Shown here: positions 45,406-53,668 of the stretch, one piece after another
How the letters are laid out: each line of letters begins with the position of its first letter
How positions within the stretch are numbered: the stretch's first letter is position 1
Source: Actinoplanes sp. L3-i22
GTDB lineage: Bacteria > Actinomycetota > Actinomycetes > Mycobacteriales > Micromonosporaceae
Direction of reading: 5' to 3'
NCBI RefSeq assembly: GCF_019704555.1
Contig: NZ_AP024745.1
Span: forward strand, 2,984,501-3,048,500
DNA: 64,000 nucleotides
Translations under genes and position numbers: made by a program
The notes under the pieces: generated by a model
Told to the model about the DNA's origin: nothing
Databases searched by the model: none
Seen by the model: the letters and a program-made list of their open reading frames with translations, nothing else

Positions 45406-46655
45406 TGTTCCAGACCAATAACCCGGACCCCGTCCTCCTCCGTGGCATGACCCAGCGGCGGCTCGGCCGCCGGGACGCGATGCGCCTCGGTGGCGTGTCG
45501 GCCCTCGGTGCCTTCCTCGCCGCGTGCGGCGTGCAGGGCAAGGGCTCGCCGCAGGCCAGCGTGGCCCCGGACGCGGTGGAGAAGTTCTGGAGCGGCAAGG
45601 TCAAGAACGGCAAGGTCGACTTCGCCAACTGGCCGCTCTACATGGACCCGAAGAAGCCCGAGCTCGCGAAGTTCACCGCGAAGACCGGCATCACGGTCAA
45701 CTACCAGGAGGTCATCCAGGAGATGGGGCCCTGGTTCGCCAAGGTGCAGCCCCAGCTCTCGGCCGGTCAGTCGATCGGCTTCGACCTCATGGTGATCACC
45801 AACTCGGTCCAGTTCGGGCAGTTCCGCTCCGGCGGCTTCCTCGCCCCGCTCGACCACTCGAAGCTGACCAACTACGCGGCCAACGCGGCCAAGTCGTACG
45901 CAAATGAAGCTTTTGATCCTGGCAATGTCTTCAGTATCCCGTGGGCGTCCGGCATCACCGGTATCGCCTACGACATCAAGAAGACCGGCCGGGAGATCAC
46001 CTCGCTGGCCGACCTGTGGGACCCGAAGTTCAAGGGCAAGGTCGGCATGTTCTCCGACAGCCAGGAGCTGGCCAACTTCGGCCTGCTCGCGGCGGGCCTC
46101 AAGCCGGCCGACTCCGGCGAGGAGGAGTGGAAGAAGGCCGCGGCCAAGCTCAAGGAGCAGAAGGACGCCGGCCTGGTCCGCAACTACTACGACCAGAGCT
46201 ACGTCGACGCGCTCGGCAAGGGCGAGGTCTGGCTGACCCAGGCCTGGTCCGGGGACATCTTCCAGAAGAACGTCTCCGACGGCACCGACTTCCGGTTCAT
46301 CATCCCGTCCGAGGGCGGCACGATCTGGACCGACAACATGACGATCCCGATCACCGCGGCGAACCCGGTCGACGCGATCACGCTGATGGACTTCTTCTAC
46401 GAGGTCGAGACCGCCGCGACCCTGGCCGAGTACATCAACTACGTGTGCCCGGTGCCGGCCGCCCAGGAGCAGATCAAGAAGGACGCCGCGGCCGCCACCG
46501 GCGACGACAAGGCGACCCTGACCGACGTGGCGTCGAGCCCGCTGGTGTTCCCGGGCGACGCCGACTACGCGAAGCTGCACTACTACGTGGACTTCAACAC
46601 CGCGGAGGAGCAGCAGAAATTCCAGAGCATCTTCGAACCGATCACATTGAGCTGA
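45405..46655 (+). CDS. potD: Spermidine/putrescine-binding lipoprotein (PotD-like, Tat-type signal)
   Basis: 416 residues. The N-terminus carries twin-arginine motifs (RRLGRRDAMRLGG) and a lipobox-like LAACG near residue 41, suggesting a Tat-exported lipoprotein. The remainder is a PotD/PotF-type binding fold (VDFANWPLYMDP, GFDLMVITNSVQFGQF, IPWASGITGIAYD, WLTQAWSGD). It should deliver polyamines to PotBC. It follows potA with a 1-nt overlap. Confidence 0.9.
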   Translation: MFQTNNPDPVLLRGMTQRRLGRRDAMRLGGVSALGAFLAACGVQGKGSPQASVAPDAVEKFWSGKVKNGKVDFANWPLYMDPKKPELAKFTAKTGITVNYQEVIQEMGPWFAKVQPQLSAGQSIGFDLMVITNSVQFGQFRSGGFLAPLDHSKLTNYAANAAKSYANEAFDPGNVFSIPWASGITGIAYDIKKTGREITSLADLWDPKFKGKVGMFSDSQELANFGLLAAGLKPADSGEEEWKKAAAKLKEQKDAGLVRNYYDQSYVDALGKGEVWLTQAWSGDIFQKNVSDGTDFRFIIPSEGGTIWTDNMTIPITAANPVDAITLMDFFYEVETAATLAEYINYVCPVPAAQEQIKKDAAAATGDDKATLTDVASSPLVFPGDADYAKLHYYVDFNTAEEQQKFQSIFEPITLS

Positions 46656-46659
46656 GCCG

Positions 46660-47523
46660 ATGAACCGGGTAAAACGTACACTTGCCCCCTACCTGCTCGT
46701 GCTGCCCGGCGGGTTGTGGCTGTTGCTGTTCTTCATCGTGCCGATGGCGGCCATGGTGTCGCTGTCGCTGCAGCAGGGCGATGTCATCAACGGGTACCGG
46801 TTCACCGGTCACTGGCAGACCTACGTGGATGCCATCACCGACTACCGGGTCCAGTTGATCCGCTCGCTGGTGTACGGGCTCATCGCGACGATCATCCTCA
46901 TCGTGATGTCCTTCCCGATGGCTTACTGGATCGCCTTCCACGGCGGCAAGCGGAAGTCGACGTACCTGTTCCTGATCCTCCTGCCGTTCTTCGTGTCGTT
47001 CGTGCTGCGGACGATCTCCTGGCGGCAACTGCTCACCGACGACGGGGTGCTGCTGCATCCGCTGAAGGAGGCCGGGCTGCTCTCGCCCGGCTTCCACATC
47101 CTCGGCACCCCGTCCGCGGTGATCTTCGGGCTGGTCTACAACTCGCTGCCGTTCATGGTGCTGCCGATCTACGTGGCCCTGGAGCGGATCGACCCGCGGG
47201 TGCTCGAGGCGGCCCGGGACCTCTACGCGAAGCCGCCGACCGTGTTCCGCAAGGTGGTCCTCCCGCTGGCGCTGCCCGGTGTCTTCGCCGGCGTGCTGAT
47301 GACGTTCGTGCCGGCCAGCGCGGACTACGTGAACTCGCAGGTGCTGGGCAGCTCCAGCACCACCATGATCGGCCAGGTGATCCAGGCGCAGTACCTGGCC
47401 AACTCCAACTACCCGATGGCCTCGGCCCTGTCGTTCATGCTGATGGCGGTGCTGCTCGTCGGCGTCTTCGCCTACGCCCGGGCGCTCGGCACCGAGGACG
47501 TCATGAATGCGGCGGCACGATGA
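46660..47523 (+). CDS. potB: Spermidine/putrescine ABC transporter permease PotB
   Basis: 287 residues, six hydrophobic segments, with LAPYLLVLPGGLWLLLFFIVP at the N-terminus and the coupling motif EAARDLYAKPPTVFRKVVLPLALPG (residues about 184-208), typical of PotB-family permeases. It starts 4 bases after potD, and its stop overlaps the potC ATG (ATGA). Confidence 0.92.
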   Translation: MNRVKRTLAPYLLVLPGGLWLLLFFIVPMAAMVSLSLQQGDVINGYRFTGHWQTYVDAITDYRVQLIRSLVYGLIATIILIVMSFPMAYWIAFHGGKRKSTYLFLILLPFFVSFVLRTISWRQLLTDDGVLLHPLKEAGLLSPGFHILGTPSAVIFGLVYNSLPFMVLPIYVALERIDPRVLEAARDLYAKPPTVFRKVVLPLALPGVFAGVLMTFVPASADYVNSQVLGSSSTTMIGQVIQAQYLANSNYPMASALSFMLMAVLLVGVFAYARALGTEDVMNAAAR

Positions 47524-48371
47524 CGACCTCGACGCTCACCCCGCCGGCCACGGCGCCCGCCCCGGTCCGCCCGCGCCGCCGGGTCCGGATCACCGGCGCC
47601 GGCGTGATGTTCACCTACACCTGGCTGATCATCCTCTGGCTGGTCCTGCCGATCTTCGTGATGATCCTGTTCGGGTTCAACGACCCGAAGGGCCGGTTCA
47701 ACCAGACCTGGCAGGGCTTCACGTTCAAGTGGTACAAGGACGTCTTCGCGATCCACGAGCTCACCTCGGCGCTCTGGCTCTCGCTGGTCATCGCGGTGGT
47801 GAGCTCGCTGATCGCCGGCGCGATCGGCACCGGCATCGGGTACGCCCTGGGCCGCTACCAGTTCCGCGGGTCCGGCGGGCTGAACCTGCTCCTGTTCGCC
47901 ACGATGGCCTCGCCCGAGCTGGTCATGGGCGCCTCGCTGCTGAGCCTGTTCGTCTCGCTCAACTCCGGTCTGGGCGCGTCCACGATCGTCATCGGCCACG
48001 TGCTCTTCTCCATCTCGTTCGTCTCCACCGTGGTCCGGGCCCGGGTGATCACCCTGGACCGGTCGATCGAGGAGGCCGCGGCCGACCTGGGCGCCAACGC
48101 GTGGACGACGTTCTGGAAGGTCACCTTCCCGATCATCCTGCCGGCGGTCTTCTCCGGTGTGCTGCTCGCCTTCGCGCTGTCGATCGACGACTTCGTGGTC
48201 ACCAACTTCATCTCCGGCAACGCGACCACGTTCCCGCTCTACATCTGGGGTGCCACCCGGGTCGGCCTGCCCCCGCAGGTCAACGTGATGGGCACGCTGA
48301 TCTTCGCGACCGGCGTGCTGATCGCGGTGGTGTCCAACCTGCGTTCCAGGGCCAAATCCAAACAGGACTGA
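47520..48371 (+). CDS. potC: Spermidine/putrescine ABC transporter permease PotC
   Basis: 283 residues, with a Pro/Arg-rich cytoplasmic N-terminus, six hydrophobic segments and the coupling motif EAAADLGANAWTTFWKVTFP (about 185-204). SIDDFVVTNFISG near residue 226 is typical of PotC. It completes the PotABCD set (order A-D-B-C) and is followed after 6 bases by an amine oxidase gene. Confidence 0.92.
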   Translation: MTTSTLTPPATAPAPVRPRRRVRITGAGVMFTYTWLIILWLVLPIFVMILFGFNDPKGRFNQTWQGFTFKWYKDVFAIHELTSALWLSLVIAVVSSLIAGAIGTGIGYALGRYQFRGSGGLNLLLFATMASPELVMGASLLSLFVSLNSGLGASTIVIGHVLFSISFVSTVVRARVITLDRSIEEAAADLGANAWTTFWKVTFPIILPAVFSGVLLAFALSIDDFVVTNFISGNATTFPLYIWGATRVGLPPQVNVMGTLIFATGVLIAVVSNLRSRAKSKQD

Positions 48372-48377
48372 TATCTC

Positions 48378-49778
48378 ATGGAAGACCCCTTCCATACCCC
48401 CCTCGCCGGCGCGATCGGGGAGCCGTACTGGCTCAACCAGGACGGCGCCCCGGCGCCGGCGGAACCGCTCATGGGCGTCGACACCGCGGACCTCGCGATC
48501 ATCGGCGCCGGCTACAGCGGGCTGTGGACCGCACTGCTGGCGAAGGAACAGGACCCCGGACGGGACGTGGTGGTGATCGAGGCCGGCACGGCCGGCTGGG
48601 CGGCCTCCGGCCGCAACGGCGGCTTCTGCTCGGCCAGCCTCACCCACGGCTTCGACAACGGCCTCAGCCGCTTCCCCGACGAGATGGAGCGGCTCGAACA
48701 GATGGGCCTGCGCAACCTCGACGAGATCGAGGAGACGATTCGACGGTACGGCATCGAGTGCGACTTCGAGCGCACCGGCGAGCTCAACGTCGCCACCACC
48801 GACTGGCAGTTGCAGGAGCTGACCGAGTACTACGAGGAGGCCTCGGCCCGGGGCCTCAACGTCCAGCTGCTGGACAAGGAGCAGGTCCGCGCGGAGATCA
48901 ACTCGCCGACGTACCTGGGCGCGGTCTGGGACGTGGACAGCACCGCGCTGGTCGACCCGGCCCGCCTGGTCTGGGGCCTGCGGCGGGCCTGCGCCGGCCT
49001 GGGCGTCCGCTTCTACGAGAACAGTCGGGTCGAGAAGATCTCGTCGGGTAGGGGCGGGCTGCGCCTGCACACCTGGCGCGGTCGCCTCGAGGCCAAGCAG
49101 GTGGCGCTGGCCACCGGCGCGCACGGGCAGCTGCTCCGCCGGCTGCGCAACTGGGTCGTCCCGGTCTACGACTACGCGCTGATCACCGAGCCGCTCACCG
49201 ACGCACAGCTGGCCGAGATCGGCTGGCGGCAGCGGATGGGCGTCGGCGACTCGGCGAACCAGTTCCACTACTACCGGCTCACCGCGGACAACCGGATCCT
49301 CTGGGGCGGCTACGACGCGGTCTACTACAACGGCGGCCGGCTCGCCCCGGAGCGGGACCTGCGCGAGGAGACGTTCCGGGTCCTGGCGCAGCACTTCTTC
49401 GAGACGTTTCCGCAGCTCGCCGACGTGCGCTTCACCCACAAATGGGGCGGCGTGATCGACACCTGCAGCCGGTTCAGCGCATTCTTCGGCACCGCGTTCC
49501 GCGGCCGGCTGGCCTATGCCGTCGGCTACACCGGCCTGGGGGTCGGCGCCACGCGCTTCGGTGCGAAGGTGATGCTCGACCTGCTCAGCGGAGAAAAAAC
49601 CGAATTAACCCAATTGACGATGGTACGGCGTAAGCCCGTCCCGTTCCCGCCCGAGCCGATCCGTTCCTGGGTCATCCAGGTGACACGCCGCTCGATCGCC
49701 GAGGCCGACCGCAACGGCGGCCGCCGCAATCTGTGGCTCCGCACGCTCGACCGCTTCGGCCTGGGGTTCGACTCATAG
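48378..49778 (+). CDS. FAD-dependent amine oxidoreductase (DAO/PuuB-like)
   Basis: 466 residues of the D-amino-acid-oxidase/glycine-oxidase superfamily. The FAD-binding Rossmann motif IIGAGYSGLWTALLA starts near residue 41, then VVIEAGTAGWAASGRNGGF, the typical second segment of gamma-glutamylputrescine oxidase-like proteins. A C-terminal GRLAYAVGYTGLGVGATRFGA closes the FAD site. Because it is 6 bases from potC, it probably oxidises an imported polyamine or derivative. No gamma-glutamylputrescine synthetase is in the window, so direct PuuB assignment is uncertain. A terminator follows. Confidence 0.85.
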   Translation: MEDPFHTPLAGAIGEPYWLNQDGAPAPAEPLMGVDTADLAIIGAGYSGLWTALLAKEQDPGRDVVVIEAGTAGWAASGRNGGFCSASLTHGFDNGLSRFPDEMERLEQMGLRNLDEIEETIRRYGIECDFERTGELNVATTDWQLQELTEYYEEASARGLNVQLLDKEQVRAEINSPTYLGAVWDVDSTALVDPARLVWGLRRACAGLGVRFYENSRVEKISSGRGGLRLHTWRGRLEAKQVALATGAHGQLLRRLRNWVVPVYDYALITEPLTDAQLAEIGWRQRMGVGDSANQFHYYRLTADNRILWGGYDAVYYNGGRLAPERDLREETFRVLAQHFFETFPQLADVRFTHKWGGVIDTCSRFSAFFGTAFRGRLAYAVGYTGLGVGATRFGAKVMLDLLSGEKTELTQLTMVRRKPVPFPPEPIRSWVIQVTRRSIAEADRNGGRRNLWLRTLDRFGLGFDS

Positions 49779-49793
49779 CTTTCCCGCTTTGCC

Positions 49794-49822
49794 GCACCGG
49801 CCGGAAAAGCCCTGGCCGGTGC
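49794..49822 (+). terminator. Terminator after the pot/oxidase operon
   Basis: Nine-bp perfect arms (49794-49802 and 49814-49822) with an 11-nt loop, 15 bases after the oxidoreductase stop and followed by CCCTTTCG. Confidence 0.75.
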
Positions 49823-49838
49823 CCCTTTCGACCTTAGG

Positions 49839-49863
49839 TATTTCCGTGAAAAGCGCGGAAATA
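49839..49863. promoter_or_regulatory. Palindromic operator candidate upstream of the aminotransferase
   Basis: TATTTCCG (49839-49846) and CGGAAATA (49856-49863) form perfect 8-bp AT-richer arms around a 9-nt spacer, 83 bases before the aminotransferase start. The related half-site TTTTTCCGTG occurs at 60486-60495, upstream of the second polyamine operon. It could bind the Lrp/AsnC regulator encoded at 57212-57667, but this is inferred. Confidence 0.4.
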
Positions 49864-49945
49864 GTTGTCCCAGGACTTGTGCACGACGGATTCCGTCGGC
49901 AGGATCAGGGGCAACAACAGGAACTAGTGGCCAGTGGAGACTCCC

Positions 49946-51328
49946 GTGACCGACCGACAGCCCGACGATGTGGACGCCCTCTCCGCGACCGCCCGTGACC
50001 ACCTGTGGATGCACTTCACCCGCCTCTCCTCGTACCAGGACGCTCCGGTACCGGTGATCACCCGTGGTGACGGGTGCTACGTGTGGGACTCCACCGGCCG
50101 TCGCTACCTGGACGGGCTCTCCGCCCTGTTCGTGGTGCAGACCGGCCACGGCCGGCAGGAGCTCGCCGACGCCGCCGCCAAGCAGGCCGCCGAACTGGCG
50201 TACTTCCCGATCTGGTCGTATGGCCACCCGAAGGCGATCGAGCTGGCCGGCCGGCTGGCGCAGATGGCCCCCGGCGACCTGAACCGGGTCTTCTTCACCA
50301 CCGGCGGCTCCGAGGCCGTCGAGTCCGCGTGGAAGCTGGCCCGGGCCTACTTCAAGCGCGTCGGCAAGCCGATGAAGCACAAGGTCATCTCCCGTGCCGT
50401 CGCCTATCACGGCAGCTCGATGGGCGCCCTGTCGATCACCGGGATCCCGCCGTTCAAGCAGGACTTCGAGCCGCTGATCCCGAGCACCATGCGAGTGCCG
50501 AACACGAACTACTACCGGCGTGCCGACGAGAGTCAGACGCCGGAGCAGTTCGGTGTCTGGGCCGCCGACCGGATCGCCGAGATGATCGAGTTCGAGGGCC
50601 CGGACACGGTCGCCGCGGTCTACCTCGAGCCGGTGCAGAACGCGGGCGGTTGCTTCCCGCCGCCGCCCGGCTACTTCCAGCGGGTCCGCGAGATCTGCGA
50701 CCGCTACGACGTGCTGCTCGTCTCCGACGAGGTGATCTGCGCGTTCGGCCGGCTCGGCGAGTACTTCGGCGCCGACAAGTACGGTTACCAGCCCGACATC
50801 ATCACCGTCGCCAAGGGCCTGACCTCCGGTTACGTTCCGCTCGGCGCGATGATCGCCTCCGAGCGCCTGGCCGAGCCGTTCAAGCACGGCTCCGAGATGT
50901 TCGCCCACGGCATCACCTACGGCGGCCACCCGGTCGGCGCCGCGGTCGCGCTCGCCAACATCGACATCATGGAGCGGGAGAACCTCAACCAGCACGTCCG
51001 GGACAACAGCCCGTTGTTCCGGTCCTACCTGGAGCGGCTCACCGACCTCCCGATCGTCGGCGACGTCCGCGGTGACGGCTACTTCTTCGGCATCGAGATG
51101 GTCAAGGACAAGGCCACGAAGGAAACCTTCAACGCCGACGAGTCCGAGCGCCTTCTGCGCGGCTACCTCTCCAGCGCCCTCTTCGAAGCCGGCCTCTACT
51201 GCCGCGCCGACGACCGCGGCGACCCGGTCATCCAGCTGGCCCCGCCCCTGACCGCCACGGAAACCCAGTTCGCCGAGATCGAACAGATCCTCCGCTCAGT
51301 CCTCACCGAGGCCTGGAACCGCCTCTGA
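49946..51328 (+). CDS. Class-III aminotransferase (putrescine/polyamine:pyruvate type)
   Basis: 460 residues from GTG 49946, chosen because GGAGA lies 5 bases upstream; GTG 49934 is in frame. It has FTTGGSEAVESAWKLAR, AYHGSSMGALS, the Asp of LLVSDEVICAFGRLGEYFG and PLP Lys290 in ITVAKGLTSGYVPLGA, features of SpuC-type putrescine-pyruvate and related omega-aminotransferases. Diamine transamination would give 4-aminobutanal for the aldehyde dehydrogenases nearby. It is monocistronic between two hairpins. Confidence 0.87.
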   Translation: MTDRQPDDVDALSATARDHLWMHFTRLSSYQDAPVPVITRGDGCYVWDSTGRRYLDGLSALFVVQTGHGRQELADAAAKQAAELAYFPIWSYGHPKAIELAGRLAQMAPGDLNRVFFTTGGSEAVESAWKLARAYFKRVGKPMKHKVISRAVAYHGSSMGALSITGIPPFKQDFEPLIPSTMRVPNTNYYRRADESQTPEQFGVWAADRIAEMIEFEGPDTVAAVYLEPVQNAGGCFPPPPGYFQRVREICDRYDVLLVSDEVICAFGRLGEYFGADKYGYQPDIITVAKGLTSGYVPLGAMIASERLAEPFKHGSEMFAHGITYGGHPVGAAVALANIDIMERENLNQHVRDNSPLFRSYLERLTDLPIVGDVRGDGYFFGIEMVKDKATKETFNADESERLLRGYLSSALFEAGLYCRADDRGDPVIQLAPPLTATETQFAEIEQILRSVLTEAWNRL

Positions 51329-51340
51329 CCCACCGCCCGG

Positions 51341-51366
51341 CCCGCCTTTCCCTCGGGGAGGGCGGG
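51341..51366 (+). terminator. Terminator after the aminotransferase
   Basis: CCCGCC / GGCGGG arms (51341-51346 and 51361-51366) with an inner TCCC/GGGA pairing, 13 bases after the stop. Confidence 0.6.
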
Positions 51367-51454
51367 TCGTTCCGCTTGTCGCGGTCGCCTCCATCCCGCG
51401 TCCAGCGCAGTTCCTGACTCGCGCGGCCATCCCTGTCTCACCCAAGCCGCCGGC

Positions 51455-51612
51455 GACTCGGCGCGATGGGCGGTAGCGACTTGGGCTCTGTCTCACGTGC
51501 GCGCCCGCGCCTCTGGGGACTCGGCGCGATGGGTGGTGACGACTTGGGCCCTGTCTCACGTGCGCGCCCGCGACTCTGGCGGCTCGGCGCGATGGGTGGT
51601 AGCGACTCGAGG
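51455..51612. repeat. 63-bp tandem repeat array
   Basis: Copies begin at 51455, 51518 and 51581 (the third is partial, to about 51612), each starting G[AG]CTCGGCGCGATGGG. A truncated earlier piece may lie at 51431-51454. The period is divisible by three and an ORF of 60 codons crosses it (51466-51648), giving a 21-residue peptide repeat, but it has no ribosome site. The array fills most of the 316-base gap between the aminotransferase and the MerR gene. Confidence 0.8.
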
Positions 51613-51644
51613 TGCGAGGGCGATGCCCGTACCAAAGCGGGTTT

Positions 51645-52082
51645 TTAATTGGCTTTTGATGGGGTTTTCGAAGTCGACGCGGTGCCGGTCCAGAGGTTGG
51701 TGGCGGTGCCTTCGGCGACGTGGGCGCTGTAGACGGCGACCTTGTAGTCGATGACCTCGCGGAATTTCTGCAGGCGGCGGATCTGTTCGTCGACACGTTC
51801 GCGGTGGTCGCGCAGCAGGTCCAGGCGGTCGGACTCGTTGCCGGCGCCGGCGCGGACCAGGTCGGCGAAGCGTTTGATCTCGCTCAGCGGCATGCCGGTC
51901 GCCCGGAGGTTGGTGCAGATCTCCAGCCAGCCCTCGTCCTCCTCCCGGTAGACGCGCCGGCCCGCGGAATCCCGCTCGACCGGGCGGGTCAGCAGGCCGG
52001 CCCGCTCGTAGAAGCGCAGCGTGTCCACGCTCAGCCCGGTTCTGCGGGCGATCTCTCCGATGCTCAGCCCGACGTCGTTCAT
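51645..52082 (-). CDS. MerR-family transcriptional regulator
   Basis: 145 residues from ATG 52082. The winged HTH is at the N-terminus (LSIGEIARRTGLSVDTLRFYERAGLL, residues about 6-31), then the wing with RRVYREEDEGWL and a dimerisation coiled coil (about 80-120). There is no cysteine cluster for metal sensing, and the C-terminus is short, so the effector may be a small organic molecule. In MerR style it may control a divergent promoter, but the nearest divergent gene is over 1 kb away. Confidence 0.88.
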   Translation of the reverse strand: MNDVGLSIGEIARRTGLSVDTLRFYERAGLLTRPVERDSAGRRVYREEDEGWLEICTNLRATGMPLSEIKRFADLVRAGAGNESDRLDLLRDHRERVDEQIRRLQKFREVIDYKVAVYSAHVAEGTATNLWTGTASTSKTPSKAN

Positions 52083-52113
52083 GCGCCCGAGCCTAGCGCC
52101 GCCGCGAGATCTT

Positions 52114-52166
52114 TTGAGGTTATCCACAGTGGCCGGTTGTCCACAGGGGACCTGCATGATCTTGGC
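52114..52166. repeat. Intergenic repeat copy A with two DnaA-box-like motifs
   Basis: It contains TTATCCACA (52120-52128) and TTGTCCACA (52137-52145) in the same orientation, 17 bases apart, followed by GCATGATCTTG. A similar sequence in inverse orientation lies at 55436-55485. TTGTCCACA is the actinobacterial DnaA-box form. No dnaA or other origin genes are nearby. Confidence 0.65.
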
Positions 52167-52231
52167 GTTCGGCGGGATAATGGGCGGTGGGCGGTAAGCC
52201 CCCGGTTGGGGTGGGGACCGCCCGCGCGCGC

Positions 52232-52292
52232 CGCCTGCGTGCCAGGCCGATCCGCGGCCTCCCGCCTGCGTGCCGGGCCGATCCGCGGCCTC
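52232..52292. repeat. 31-bp tandem direct repeat
   Basis: A ~30-base unit (CGCCTGCGTGCCrGGCCGAT...) occurs at 52232 and again at 52263, ending at the stop of the hydrolase gene. Confidence 0.7.
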
Positions 52293-53085
52293 AGCGCCGA
52301 TCCAGATGACCACCCACCACCGTCAACTCCGTAGCATCCACCAGCACCGACTCCCCAGCCACCGCCGCCGCATGCACCGCCCGCACCGCGAACGCCACCA
52401 ACTCCGGCTGCTCCCGCGGAATCGGATGCCCGGAGTGCTCCGCCACGATCAGCGCCGCCCCCGCATCCCGGGCCAGGATCCGCTGGCTGGCCAGCCACAA
52501 CTCATCCGCCCCGGCGGGCGGAGTCGTCCCGGCCCACCGCCCCGGGCTACGGACCAGCACCAGCGTCGGCACCCCGGGCGGCTCCGCGTAGAGCACCTCC
52601 ACCTCCCCGTTGACGATGTCGATCGAGGTGGCGTCCCGGTCCCCGTCGGCGCCGTCCTCCGGGCTCTCCACCCCGGGGTAGACGTGGAACTGCGGCATCG
52701 CCCCGTCCACGTGCACCACCCCGGCCACCCGATGACCGTGCCGGTGGGCGTAGACCCGGGCGATCAGGCTCCCGATCGAGTGCCCGACGATCACCGCCGG
52801 CCCGCCGAGTCCCCGTTCGTCGAGGAGGGTGGCGAGCTCGTCCCCGAAGGCGCTGTACGGCAACGGCGGGTTCGGCGGCGGCCGATGCGGTGCCGTCCCG
52901 ACCCCGGGCCGGTCGTAGGTGACGGTGGTGAGGCCGGGGAGGAGGTCGACGACGGACTGCCAGTGCCGTCCGGGCTCGCCGAGAGCGGAGATGAACACGA
53001 TCGGTAGCTGAGGGATCACCTGATCGAGGGTATCGATGGTCGCCGTGCTCCGCCCGGCGAGAAAGCCCTGGAAATGCGGGTTCAT
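52291..53085 (-). CDS. Alpha/beta hydrolase
   Basis: 264 residues from ATG 53085; GTG 53091 is in frame. Alpha/beta-hydrolase fold: TVTYDRPGVGTAP, nucleophile elbow VIVGHSIGS with Ser103, Asp in a region following VPTLVLVRSP, and a C-terminal His in IVAEHSGHPIPREQPE. The small N-terminus lacks a signal peptide, so it is cytoplasmic. The substrate is unknown. It is divergent from the REC gene at 53206 across 120 bases. Confidence 0.85.
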   Translation of the reverse strand: MNPHFQGFLAGRSTATIDTLDQVIPQLPIVFISALGEPGRHWQSVVDLLPGLTTVTYDRPGVGTAPHRPPPNPPLPYSAFGDELATLLDERGLGGPAVIVGHSIGSLIARVYAHRHGHRVAGVVHVDGAMPQFHVYPGVESPEDGADGDRDATSIDIVNGEVEVLYAEPPGVPTLVLVRSPGRWAGTTPPAGADELWLASQRILARDAGAALIVAEHSGHPIPREQPELVAFAVRAVHAAAVAGESVLVDATELTVVGGHLDRR

Positions 53086-53205
53086 ATCCACCGCCCGGAC
53101 GGTGTCTCGTTACAGTGGGGCCGGGCGGCCGTGGCGGCGTACATCGGCGGTGGTAATTGTCGGAAAATCTCCCGGCTCCGCCCGTCGCGAGCGCATGCTT
53201 ACGGA

Positions 53206-53601
53206 ATGGCCACTTTGCTGATCGCCGAGGACGACGAGGACATCGCCATCGTCCTGGCTCGGGTCTGCAAGCGGGCCGGCCTGGACGTGCTGCGTGCGCC
53301 GGACGGGCAGGCCGCGCTCGAGATGATCGTCGAGCGGCATCCGGACGCGCTGCTGACCGATCTCGGCATGCCCCGGATGGACGGCTGGGAGCTGATCCGC
53401 AAGGTGCGGGAGCACCCGGAGGTCGGTGACATCCCGGTGGCGATCCTGACCGGGCAGCTCGCGCCGGGGGATCCGCGCGCCGCGGCGGCGGAGGCCTGCG
53501 CCGTGCTGCTCAAGCCCTGTCCGAACGATCAGCTGCTGGCCACGATCCAGGAGCTGCTCGAGAACGGGCCGCACGAGCACGGCAAACCCTGCGGAGTTTA
53601 A
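53206..53601 (+). CDS. Single-domain response regulator (REC only)
   Basis: 131 residues, all receiver domain: acidic pair at residues 8-10, phospho-acceptor Asp52 (LLTDLGMPRMDG), Thr in VAILTGQLAPGD and Lys in VLLKPCP. No output domain. It lies 67 bases upstream of the PAS-GAF kinase gene on the same strand and probably forms a pair with it. The TGxLxPGD stretch is shared with the receiver fused to the kinase at 18963-20912. Confidence 0.9.
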   Translation: MATLLIAEDDEDIAIVLARVCKRAGLDVLRAPDGQAALEMIVERHPDALLTDLGMPRMDGWELIRKVREHPEVGDIPVAILTGQLAPGDPRAAAAEACAVLLKPCPNDQLLATIQELLENGPHEHGKPCGV

Positions 53602-53668
53602 AACGTACATATAGGGTCAGAAACAATGATCCCGCGGCGTGCGGGCGGCTCGAGAAAACGGGCGGAAC

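Noticed and set aside
51466..51648. A 60-codon gene across the 63-bp tandem repeats.
   Set aside because: No ribosome site, no family match, and its regularity follows from the DNA repeat; listed only as a repeat.
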